DNA from: Anaerolineae bacterium
Lineage (GTDB): Bacteria; Chloroflexota; Anaerolineae; CG2-30-64-16
Assembly (NCBI GenBank): GCA_025454565.1
Contig: JALOOE010000149.1
Location: forward strand, 1-7,793
Length of the DNA: 7,793 nt
Direction: 5' to 3'
The notes beneath the pieces are model-generated. The model was not told where the DNA came from. It ran no database searches and saw only the letters and a program-made list of their open reading frames with translations. A program made the translations under genes and the position numbers. Positions within the stretch are counted from its first letter, which is position 1; each line of letters opens with the position of its first letter. Below, piece after piece: positions 1 through 5,688 of the stretch.

Positions 1-276
1 GGTGAAGGTGGGCGAGTTGGGGAAGAAGCGCAAATCGGTCAAAAGGCCGTAAAACGCCTCTTCGGTGGTGGCAATGTCGTAGCCGTGAGCACCATCGGGC
101 TCGGCCACGGCGCGGGCCACGCGCCGGAACATGCCCGGAATGGTCTCGACCGGTTGGCCGTCCAGACCTTTGCGCAGATAGCGTTTGTGGAGCACCTGCC
201 GGCTGTTTTCCGACAAGTCGATGTCGTCCGGCGGCAGGATCATTGGGCTAAAGGGTTTTGTCGATACGTCGATCAT
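1..276 (-). CDS. nrdJ: Class II (adenosylcobalamin-dependent) ribonucleotide reductase, N-terminal part
   Basis: This is the first 92 codons of a gene that leaves the window at base 1. Class II enzymes reduce ribonucleotides to deoxyribonucleotides in the cytoplasm, using adenosylcobalamin to form the catalytic thiyl radical, so they do not need oxygen. The visible protein starts MIDVSTKPFS, then reads LSENSRQVLHKRYLRK (about residues 21-36), a typical N-terminal signature of NrdJ-type reductases. It continues FRRVARAVAEP and ends FFPNSPTFT, the start of the NSPT region of the catalytic barrel. No N-terminal ATP cone precedes LSENSRQVL. The catalytic cysteines lie outside the window, so the class is judged from the N-terminal pattern only. 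The ATG at 276 is preceded by GGAG with a 7-nt spacer (284-287). The gene follows nrdR after 105 nt and is probably its target. A class I NrdA is less likely. Confidence 0.83.
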   Translation of the reverse strand, partial: MIDVSTKPFSPMILPPDDIDLSENSRQVLHKRYLRKGLDGQPVETIPGMFRRVARAVAEPDGAHGYDIATTEEAFYGLLTDLRFFPNSPTFT

Positions 277-294
277 GGGTGGGCTCCGTTTGTT

Positions 295-382
295 ACTGGC
301 AGACAAGAAAATCAACAAATCAGCAACTGGCACACGGCTGAGCTTTGCTCACTTGCAAATCTGTTGACTTGCTGACTGGCAC
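295..382. repeat. Degenerate octamer repeat element between nrdR and nrdJ
   Basis: Two plus-oriented 8-nt units, ATCAACAA (311-318) and ATCAGCAA (319-326), face four consecutive inverted 8-nt units at 345-376: TTGCTCAC, TTGCAAAT, CTGTTGAC and TTGCTGAC. The heptamer ACTGGCA occurs three times (295-301, 326-332, 375-381), bordering the unit blocks. The two arms can pair, so the nrdR-nrdJ transcript could fold here. The element nearly fills the gap between the nrdR stop and the nrdJ Shine-Dalgarno site. No protein is encoded. I see no U-tract that would make it a clear terminator. Function is unknown. Confidence 0.6.
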
Positions 383-831
383 TATTTTCGTTCCGATCTC
401 AAGCGATCCAGCTCTTTCTGCAGCGACCCGACGTCCTCCATCTCCATATACACGATCGCATACCGAATGTAGGCGAGTGGGTCGAGTTCTTTCAACTTTT
501 CCAGGATCATCTCGCCGATGATCTCGCTGCGCACCTCGGCTTTGCCGAGGCTGAACAGGTGCTCCTCGATCTGGCTGACCACCCGTTCGATGTCGGTCAT
601 CGCGATCGGGCGCTTGGCGCACGCAATGCGGATGCCCTGCGTCAGCTTGTGGCGATCGAACGGCTCGCGCCGGCCGTCGCGTTTGACGATCAGTAGCGCT
701 TCCGAGATCTGCTCATAGGTCGTGAAGCGCTTCTTGCATGACAGGCATTCCCGCCGCCTGCGGATACCATCGCTGGTGGTCCGTGTGTCGACTACCCGTG
801 AGTCTGCGTGACCGCAGTAGGGGCATTGCAT
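382..831 (-). CDS. nrdR: Transcriptional repressor NrdR
   Basis: NrdR represses ribonucleotide reductase genes. It senses ATP/dATP levels through an ATP cone and binds paired NrdR boxes through a zinc ribbon. The protein is 149 aa, the usual family length. The N-terminal zinc ribbon has CPYC (C3, C6) and CLSC (C29, C32), with the basic stretch RRRRE (24-28) and the conserved KKRFTTYE (33-40). The ATP cone spans roughly residues 46-136, with VKRDGRREPFDRHKL and the late YIRYAIVYMEM segment. The ATG at 831 has a strong GGAGG site with a 7-nt spacer. A 26-bp palindrome 31 nt upstream implies autoregulation. The nrdJ gene follows in the same direction, so the two probably form one operon separated from ftsZ by a promoter-bearing gap. 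The call rests on complete motif coverage and I see no anomalies. Confidence 0.97.
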   Translation of the reverse strand: MQCPYCGHADSRVVDTRTTSDGIRRRRECLSCKKRFTTYEQISEALLIVKRDGRREPFDRHKLTQGIRIACAKRPIAMTDIERVVSQIEEHLFSLGKAEVRSEIIGEMILEKLKELDPLAYIRYAIVYMEMEDVGSLQKELDRLRSERK

Positions 832-862
832 CGCGCACCCTCCGTTCTCGACTCAAAACCTG

Positions 863-888
863 CGCACATACCATATATAGTATGTGCG
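863..888 (-). promoter_or_regulatory. NrdR-box palindrome upstream of nrdR
   Basis: This 26-bp inverted repeat pairs at 12 of 13 positions, with only 872/879 failing. Its outer arms are CGCACATAC and GTATGTGCG around an ATATAT core. The central 16 bases (868-883, ATACCATATATAGTAT) match 13 of 16 positions of the NrdR-box consensus acaCwAtATaTwGtgt as I recall it from comparative genomics. It sits 31 nt before the nrdR start codon. That fits an operator for autoregulated nrdR and the downstream reductase gene. The match and symmetry are seen in the sequence; the regulator is inferred from the neighbouring gene. Confidence 0.8.
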
Positions 889-904
889 TTATGTTTACCC
901 ACAA
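877..904 (-). promoter_or_regulatory. Possible sigma-70-type promoter for nrdR-nrdJ
   Basis: On the minus strand, TTGTGG (899-904) and TACTAT (877-882) are separated by 16 nt. The -10-like hexamer lies inside the NrdR palindrome, as expected for a repressible promoter. The -35 match is poor (3 of 6). A second -10-like sequence, TATACT, occurs at 930-935 without a good -35. The exact start of transcription is uncertain. Confidence 0.3.
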
Positions 905-948
905 GATATGCCCAGGTCGAAGGGACAGCAGTATACCATATGCTGCAT
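901..948 (-). promoter_or_regulatory. Two weaker NrdR-box-like half sites, phased with the main box
   Basis: The segment 933-948 starts ATACCATAT, identical to the first nine bases of the main box (868-876), but its second half is degenerate; overall about 10 of 16 consensus positions match. The segment 901-916 has only the ACA..ATAT half. Starts at 868, 901 and 933 give steps of 33 and 32 nt, close to three helical turns and like the usual spacing of NrdR box pairs. The second site is plausible; the middle one may be chance. Confidence 0.4.
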
Positions 949-1016
949 CAAGCAACCCTGTGCAGGCGACTTGCGGTGCTAAACTTTAAGGTCGACTTAA
1001 CCTGTACGCACTGGAA

Positions 1017-2138
1017 TCAGGATATCGGTTGGCCTGTCCGGCGCCGACGCCCTGAAAGCGCACGTCGCAAGAACGCGGGGATATCCAGGTCGTCGCGATC
1101 GTAAGAACGCTTCGGGAACTCGAGAGTCTTGCCGTCATCTTTCGTCGGCATTTGCTGCTCTTTGATCTGGTCGAAGCCGGTGGCGATCACGGTGATGCGG
1201 ATGCCGTCCTTCATGTCCGGATCGATGACGGCGCCGAAGATGATATTGGCATCGGGATCGGCGGTGCGGCGGATGATCTCAGCCGCCTCGTTCACCTCGT
1301 ACAGGCTCAGGTCCGAGCCGCCGGTGATGTTGAAGAGGATGCCCTGCGCGCCGTCGATGCTGACGTCGAGCAATGCGCTGTGGATCGCCTGCTCGGCGGC
1401 CTGCTGCGCCCGGCTGTCGCCGTTTGCCTGACCGATCGCCATCAGCGCCGAGCCGCCCTCCGCCATGACGCTGCGGACGTCAGCAAAGTCCAGGTTGATC
1501 AGACCTGGAATTGTGATCAACTCGGAGATGCCTTGGATGCCTTGCCGCAGCACATCGTCGGCAACACGAAACGCTTGCTGGATGCTGGCTTTTTTGTCAA
1601 CCACCTGGAGCAGCCGATCGTTGGGGATCACGATCAGGGTGTCCACGCCCTCTTTGAGCCGGCCGATACCCTCATCAGCGACCCGGCGACGCCGCGCGCC
1701 CTCAAAGGTGAAGGGTTTCGAGACGACACCGATGGTCAACGCGCCCGAATCCTTGGCGATCTTTGCGATGACAGGCGCTGCGCCGGTGCCCGTGCCGCCC
1801 CCCATGCCACAGGTGACAAAGACCATGTCGGCGCCCTTGAGCAACGCCTTAATCTCTTCCGCGGACTCATGGGCCGCCTTCTCACCGACTTCAGGCTGCC
1901 CACCGGAGCCCAACCCCTTGGTCAGCTTGTCGCCGATGCGCAGGCGTTGCGGAGCATTGGCTAACATCAAGGCTTGGGCGTCCGTATTGATGCTGATAAA
2001 CTCGACGCCCTGGATCCCTTGCTCGATCATGCGATTGACGGCGTTCGAGCCGCCGCCGCCGATGCCCAGAACCTTGATCTGCGCCGGATTCTCGACATAG
2101 GCCGTTTGCTGCTGTCCTCGCGGATTCATCGTAGCCAT
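1017..2138 (-). CDS. ftsZ: Cell division protein FtsZ
   Basis: FtsZ is the tubulin-like GTPase that polymerises into the cytoplasmic Z ring at the division site. The 373-aa protein has the nucleotide-binding GIGGGGSNAVNRM (25-37), the tubulin signature GGGTGTG (113-119) and the T7 synergy loop NLDFADV (215-221), with the catalytic aspartates D217 and D220. The C-terminal conserved peptide DDLDIPAFLRR (349-359) is the docking site for FtsA and other partners. The linker between the globular domain and this peptide is short, about 20-25 residues. The protein ends in a basic tail with RRRR at 364-367. The ATG at 2138 is preceded by GAGG with a 7-nt spacer; an internal ATG at codon 4 has no such site. 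The gene starts 48 nt after the ftsA stop, in the classic ftsQ-ftsA-ftsZ order. No clear terminator follows; a weak 5-bp stem (TTAAG/CTTAA near 983-997) lacks a T-run. Confidence 0.98.
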   Translation of the reverse strand: MATMNPRGQQQTAYVENPAQIKVLGIGGGGSNAVNRMIEQGIQGVEFISINTDAQALMLANAPQRLRIGDKLTKGLGSGGQPEVGEKAAHESAEEIKALLKGADMVFVTCGMGGGTGTGAAPVIAKIAKDSGALTIGVVSKPFTFEGARRRRVADEGIGRLKEGVDTLIVIPNDRLLQVVDKKASIQQAFRVADDVLRQGIQGISELITIPGLINLDFADVRSVMAEGGSALMAIGQANGDSRAQQAAEQAIHSALLDVSIDGAQGILFNITGGSDLSLYEVNEAAEIIRRTADPDANIIFGAVIDPDMKDGIRITVIATGFDQIKEQQMPTKDDGKTLEFPKRSYDRDDLDIPAFLRRALSGRRRRTGQPIS

Positions 2139-2186
2139 TTCTTTACCTCATTCAGGTTGAGCTTGTTCACTTCAGTCGGCAAGCGA

Positions 2187-3461
2187 TTACTGCGGCACAA
2201 AATTTCTCAGCCATTTGATGATGCGGTCGAACACGCCTGGCAGCGGCTCCGGCGAGATCACCGGCTCGACCTCGTGACGTTTGCCCCACAGAAGCAGCCC
2301 AACGGCTGTGGCGTATTCCGGGCTGCTCAAGTCGATCACTGAACTGGCAACACCCTTTGGGCGACCGACGCGCACGGGCCATTGTAACTGATCACGGCTC
2401 ATTTCTGCAAAACCGCTCAACTGGGCCACACCTCCCGTCAGGACAATTCCTGCCGGGAGCAGCCCGTCATAGCCGCTTCGTTTCACCTCGCGCAAGATCA
2501 AGTCGAGGACATCCTGAGCGCGTGCATTAAGGATCTCGGCCAACACGCGCCGGCTGACGACCTGCTGGCCTTCCTCGCCGAAAGCGCCGCTGCGCACCTC
2601 CGCATCGGCGGGGACATGGCCCGGCAGTGCGCTGCCGAACTGCTTGATGAGCGCCTCAGCCTTGGGATACGGCATGCGGAGCCCCATCGCTACATCCCGG
2701 GTGAAATGATCGCCGCCCACGTCGATGATGACCGTATGCCACGGCGCGTTCTCCAGGTAGATCGCCAAATCAGAGGTGCCGCCGCCGACATCCACGAGCG
2801 CGACGCCCAGGCGGCGCTCATCGTCGTTGAGCACGGCCAACCCGGACGCCAGCGGCTCCAGTACCAGGTCTTCGATCTCCAACCCATTGTCGTGCACGCA
2901 ATGGACCAGGTTCGCCACCGCCGACGAGGCGCCGGTGATGATGCTGGCATCCACCTCAAGCCGATAGCCGAACATCCCGACCGGATCCTGGATCCCTTTT
3001 TGGTCGTCGATCGTGTACGAACGCGGCACCGCATGGATGATCTCGCGATTGTGCGGCAGCGCGACGCTCTTGGCCTGCTCCAGCGCCCGCTGGGTATCCT
3101 CAGTCGTGATGTTACGGCCGTTACGCCCTACCGCCACCGCGCCCTTGCTGCTCATCGCATTGATGTGGCTGCCCGAAATGCCCAACAGCAGCGGGCGCAT
3201 CGGCTGTCCGGCGCTCTGCACCGCCTGTTCCACAGCCTGACCGATGGCGGCCGTGGCTTCCTTGGTGTTCACCACGACGCCGCGACGCAAGCCCTGCGCG
3301 GGCATCCGGCCGGCGCCGATCACGCGCAGATCGTCGTTGTCGTCCACCTCAGCGATCAGAGCAACGATCTTGGTGGTGCCGACATCGATCGCACAGATCG
3401 CCTCGTTGGCGACAGGTTCCGGCTCATTGGCTGATTCTCTACCGATGTTGAGTATCTTCAT
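2187..3461 (-). CDS. ftsA: Cell division protein FtsA
   Basis: FtsA is the actin-like ATPase that binds the FtsZ C-terminal peptide and tethers the Z ring to the inner face of the membrane. The 424-aa product has phosphate-1 motif IDVGTTK (25-31), the FtsA-specific 1C region including IIHAVPRSYTIDD (141-153), phosphate-2 motif VDVGGGTSDLAIY (223-235) and the adenosine motif GIVLTGGVAQLSGF (338-351). The last 16 residues, starting at G409 (FDRIIKWLRNFV), form a plausible amphipathic membrane-targeting helix, as expected for FtsA. The N terminus carries about 20 extra residues before the first strand. The ATG at 3461 is the only candidate start I see before the phosphate-1 motif, although its Shine-Dalgarno site is weak, unlike its neighbours. 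A 69-nt gap separates it from ftsQ. MreB is excluded by the 1C region and the C-terminal helix. Confidence 0.97.
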   Translation of the reverse strand: MKILNIGRESANEPEPVANEAICAIDVGTTKIVALIAEVDDNDDLRVIGAGRMPAQGLRRGVVVNTKEATAAIGQAVEQAVQSAGQPMRPLLLGISGSHINAMSSKGAVAVGRNGRNITTEDTQRALEQAKSVALPHNREIIHAVPRSYTIDDQKGIQDPVGMFGYRLEVDASIITGASSAVANLVHCVHDNGLEIEDLVLEPLASGLAVLNDDERRLGVALVDVGGGTSDLAIYLENAPWHTVIIDVGGDHFTRDVAMGLRMPYPKAEALIKQFGSALPGHVPADAEVRSGAFGEEGQQVVSRRVLAEILNARAQDVLDLILREVKRSGYDGLLPAGIVLTGGVAQLSGFAEMSRDQLQWPVRVGRPKGVASSVIDLSSPEYATAVGLLLWGKRHEVEPVISPEPLPGVFDRIIKWLRNFVPQ

Positions 3462-3530
3462 GGCGTCTTGTCGCTGACGTGAGCAGCCAAGGTGACGGAT
3501 CGGTCATCCGGGCGGCGGATAGATGAGCGC

Positions 3531-4433
3531 CTATCTGAGCTGCATGCGTCCGTCGATGCGCAGATCAACGGTCGTAGCTCGCACGTTGCGAGCGATGTTG
3601 TTCTTCCGTAATTCCTGGAGCGCAGCCAGCTTCGCGGGCATCTGGCCCTCATTCCCCAGGTAGACAGTCCAGCCCTCAGGGGAACGGAAATAGATCCCTT
3701 CCTTCGGGCCGTAGAACAGGCTTGTGACCTCAATACCGGCTGCGCGCAGCGCCTTGAGGTTGGCCAGAACGTGCGGACGCAATCTGCCGTTCGCTTCCGC
3801 TGCCGCGCCGGTCTTATCGACGAGTTCGAGTGGCGGCGGATCGCTGGTCATCGGGACGACCGCGCCCGTATCGGCCACCCAAACCGTGGTCGTGATGCCC
3901 TGCCATGCCACAAGTGGCTCGTGCTCCTGCACGTCGATCACGATCTGCGCCGGCAGCCACACATGCACATGCGCAGCGGCAATGCCGGGCAATTCCTTGA
4001 CATTCTTCGCCGCCTGTCCGGGCTGGACGCGAAAGATGTTCGTTCCTTCGAGCTTGCTGGCTCGGCGCACATCTTCCTCGGCCACGCGGTGCAAGCCCCG
4101 AACGGTCGTCAATTCGCGCGTGACGGCGAAATTCTCATTCGTGAGCGCCACGGTCAATCCGGCAACCAGCGCCATGAACACGCCGATAAAGGCCACGGCT
4201 CGCCTTGAAATGTGCACCTTCGGCCAGGGCAAGCTGCGAGCTTTTTCCACCACGCCCGGTGTCGATGTCTCAAAGCGGGTCGCTTTGCGTCCCCGCGCGG
4301 CTCCCGCACCGCGTTCCTGGCTGGGCAGCGCCTCTTGCGCTGGCGGCAGCGGCTTACGCCACCACGGTTCCGATGGGTGGAAAGGTGCTTCTTCCTCCGG
4401 CGCCGGAGGCGGCGGTTCGCGGCGAGGCGGCAT
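3531..4433 (-). CDS. ftsQ: Cell division protein FtsQ/DivIB
   Basis: FtsQ is a bitopic membrane protein that links early and late divisome components (FtsB/FtsL and FtsW/FtsI). The 300-aa product has a cytoplasmic N-terminal region of about 78 residues rich in Pro, Glu and Arg, then one membrane segment at about 79-97 (AFIGVFMALVAGLTVAL). A POTRA domain follows at about 102-172 (VRGLHRVAEEDVRRASKLEG, then HVHVWLPAQIVIDVQEHEP), and a C-terminal beta domain at about 175-293. This order is diagnostic even though sequence identity in the family is low. The long proline-rich tail is probably disordered. The ATG at 4433 has AGGG with an 8-nt spacer, placed in the 15-nt gap after ddl, so translation is probably coupled to that of ddl. 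Its position between ddl and ftsA is the standard dcw place for ftsQ. Confidence 0.95.
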   Translation of the reverse strand: MPPRREPPPPAPEEEAPFHPSEPWWRKPLPPAQEALPSQERGAGAARGRKATRFETSTPGVVEKARSLPWPKVHISRRAVAFIGVFMALVAGLTVALTNENFAVTRELTTVRGLHRVAEEDVRRASKLEGTNIFRVQPGQAAKNVKELPGIAAAHVHVWLPAQIVIDVQEHEPLVAWQGITTTVWVADTGAVVPMTSDPPPLELVDKTGAAAEANGRLRPHVLANLKALRAAGIEVTSLFYGPKEGIYFRSPEGWTVYLGNEGQMPAKLAALQELRKNNIARNVRATTVDLRIDGRMQLR

Positions 4434-4448
4434 GGTGCTGACCCTTTC

Positions 4449-5594
4449 TTATGCGGCCGACCCGCCGGGTTGCATCGCGCCCGCGAAGCTCGTCAGGGAG
4501 CGCGCCTTGTCCTGATGCCGTTCCAACGCCAGATCGATCAGACGGTCGACCAGCTCGACGTAGCTTACGCCCGTGGCCTCCCACATCTTCGGATACATGC
4601 TGATGGCAGTGAAGCCAGGCAGCGTGTTGACCTCGTTGACACACAGTTCCAACGTGTCACCATCCAGCAGGAAATCGACGCGCGCCAGTCCGGCCCCGTC
4701 GATGGCTTTGTAGGCCAGCACCGCCAGCTCGCGTGCGCGGGCCGCAATCGGCGCCGGCAGCGGCGCCGGAATCAGCAGCCCCGACTTGCCGTCGATGTAT
4801 TTCGCCGCGTAATCGTAGAATTCGTTAGATGGTACGACCTCGCCGGGCACCGAGGCGATCGGGTCGTCGTTGCCCAGCACACTGACCTCGATCTCGCGGG
4901 CGTTCGGCACCGCTTCTTCAACGAGCAGCCGCCGATCATAGCGTGCCGCATCGGTCAAGGATGCAGCCAACTCGGTCGCATCCTGCGCCTTCGAGATACC
5001 GATGCTGGAGCCCAGGTTCGCCGGTTTCACGAATACGGGATAGCGGAGCGCGGCCTCGATGCTCGCGATCACGGTCTGCGGGCTACGCTCCCAATCGCGG
5101 CGTTTGATCGGCAGATAACGCGGCTGCGGCAGCCCGGCTGCCGCAAAGACCGCCTTACACGCGATCTTGTCCATGCCCACCGCGCTGGCGAGCACACCGC
5201 ACCCGACATAGGCCACACCCGCCAATTCCAGCAGCCCCTGCACCGTGCCATCTTCGCCATACGTGCCGTGCAACACGGGGAAAACGACATCGAGCGTCGG
5301 GAAGCGCTGGCCCGTGGCGCCGGGCACCAGTTCTCGGCTGGGGGGCGCGGATTGTGCCTTCAACGCCGCGCCCGTGGCGTGCTCATCAGGCGTCGACTCG
5401 GCGGTCCCCGCCGTGAGCAACGCCATCGGGTCGCCGCCCGTCAGCCAGCGGCCGCGGTGCGTGATGCCGATCGGGACGACCTCGTATTTCGCGGGATCGA
5501 GCGCCGCGATCACAGAACGCGCCGAAGCCAGCGAGACCTCATGCTCACCGGATTGGCCGCCGAAAATCACACCAACACGTAGCCTGGGGGGCAT
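4449..5594 (-). CDS. ddl: D-alanine--D-alanine ligase
   Basis: Ddl is a cytoplasmic ATP-grasp enzyme that joins two D-alanines for the peptidoglycan pentapeptide; MurF then adds the dipeptide. The 381-aa protein shows FGGQSGEHEVS (11-21, substrate glutamate), HGTYGEDG (109-116), VKPANLGSSIGISK (189-202) and the ATP-binding EEAVPNAREIEVSVLG (226-241). The omega loop EFYDYAAKY (258-266) has the tyrosine typical of D-Ala-D-Ala specificity rather than of D-Ala-D-lactate (VanA-type) ligases. RVDFLLD (305-311) and NEVNTLPGFTAISMYPKMWE (320-339) complete the metal and C-terminal site. At 381 aa with a long insert near residues 53-100 it resembles the longer DdlA form. The ATG at 5594 has GGAG with a 6-nt spacer. 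It is preceded by a 94-nt AT-rich gap and followed closely by ftsQ. Confidence 0.97.
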   Translation of the reverse strand: MPPRLRVGVIFGGQSGEHEVSLASARSVIAALDPAKYEVVPIGITHRGRWLTGGDPMALLTAGTAESTPDEHATGAALKAQSAPPSRELVPGATGQRFPTLDVVFPVLHGTYGEDGTVQGLLELAGVAYVGCGVLASAVGMDKIACKAVFAAAGLPQPRYLPIKRRDWERSPQTVIASIEAALRYPVFVKPANLGSSIGISKAQDATELAASLTDAARYDRRLLVEEAVPNAREIEVSVLGNDDPIASVPGEVVPSNEFYDYAAKYIDGKSGLLIPAPLPAPIAARARELAVLAYKAIDGAGLARVDFLLDGDTLELCVNEVNTLPGFTAISMYPKMWEATGVSYVELVDRLIDLALERHQDKARSLTSFAGAMQPGGSAA

Positions 5595-5621
5595 CCAGCG
5601 CTCCGAAAAGTGTTATTTGTG

Positions 5622-5649
5622 GTTGTAGAGTTGTCTCTGATTGGGTCAA
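5622..5649 (-). promoter_or_regulatory. Possible internal promoter ahead of ddl
   Basis: On the minus strand TTGACC (5644-5649, 5 of 6 to the -35 consensus) is followed after 16 nt by TACAAC (5622-5627, 4 of 6 to the -10 consensus), 28 nt before the ddl ATG. An 8-bp inverted repeat, GTTGTAGA (5622-5629) with TCTACAAC (5656-5663), surrounds it and could be an operator. The whole murB-ddl gap (5595-5688) is strikingly AT-rich against GC-rich flanks. AT-rich DNA gives such hexamers by chance, so confidence is modest. Confidence 0.4.
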
Positions 5650-5688
5650 GGAAATTCTACAACAAAATTCACTACATTACAAATTTCA

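Noticed and set aside
277..381. Cobalamin riboswitch controlling the B12-dependent reductase
   Set aside because: The gap is too short for a full cobalamin aptamer and I see no B12-box-like sequence; the space is filled by the octamer repeat.
295..382. CRISPR-like array from the repeated ACTGGCA and octamer units
   Set aside because: Units are 7-8 nt, degenerate and in both orientations, with no regular spacers and no cas genes.
983..997. Small stem TTAAG/CTTAA after the ftsZ stop as a terminator
   Set aside because: The stem is only 5 bp, AT-rich, and is not followed by a T-run on the minus strand.
1152..1964. A 270-codon open frame on the plus strand opposite ftsZ
   Set aside because: It lies wholly within ftsZ on the other strand, has low-complexity composition, and has no recognisable domain; it is a composition shadow.
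2616..3434. A 272-codon open frame on the plus strand opposite ftsA
   Set aside because: ftsA is complete and well supported; the plus-strand frame shows no domain and only mirrors GC bias.
3491..3510. Imperfect palindrome (TGACCGATCCGTCA core) in the ftsQ-ftsA gap
   Set aside because: It has a central mismatch, short arms and no matching known operator; it may be chance in GC-rich DNA.
4212..5582. A 456-codon open frame on the plus strand opposite ddl and the ftsQ 5' end
   Set aside because: It is antisense to a fully motif-supported ddl, its translation is rich in Arg, His and Gln with no recognisable domain, and long antisense frames are expected in GC-rich coding DNA.
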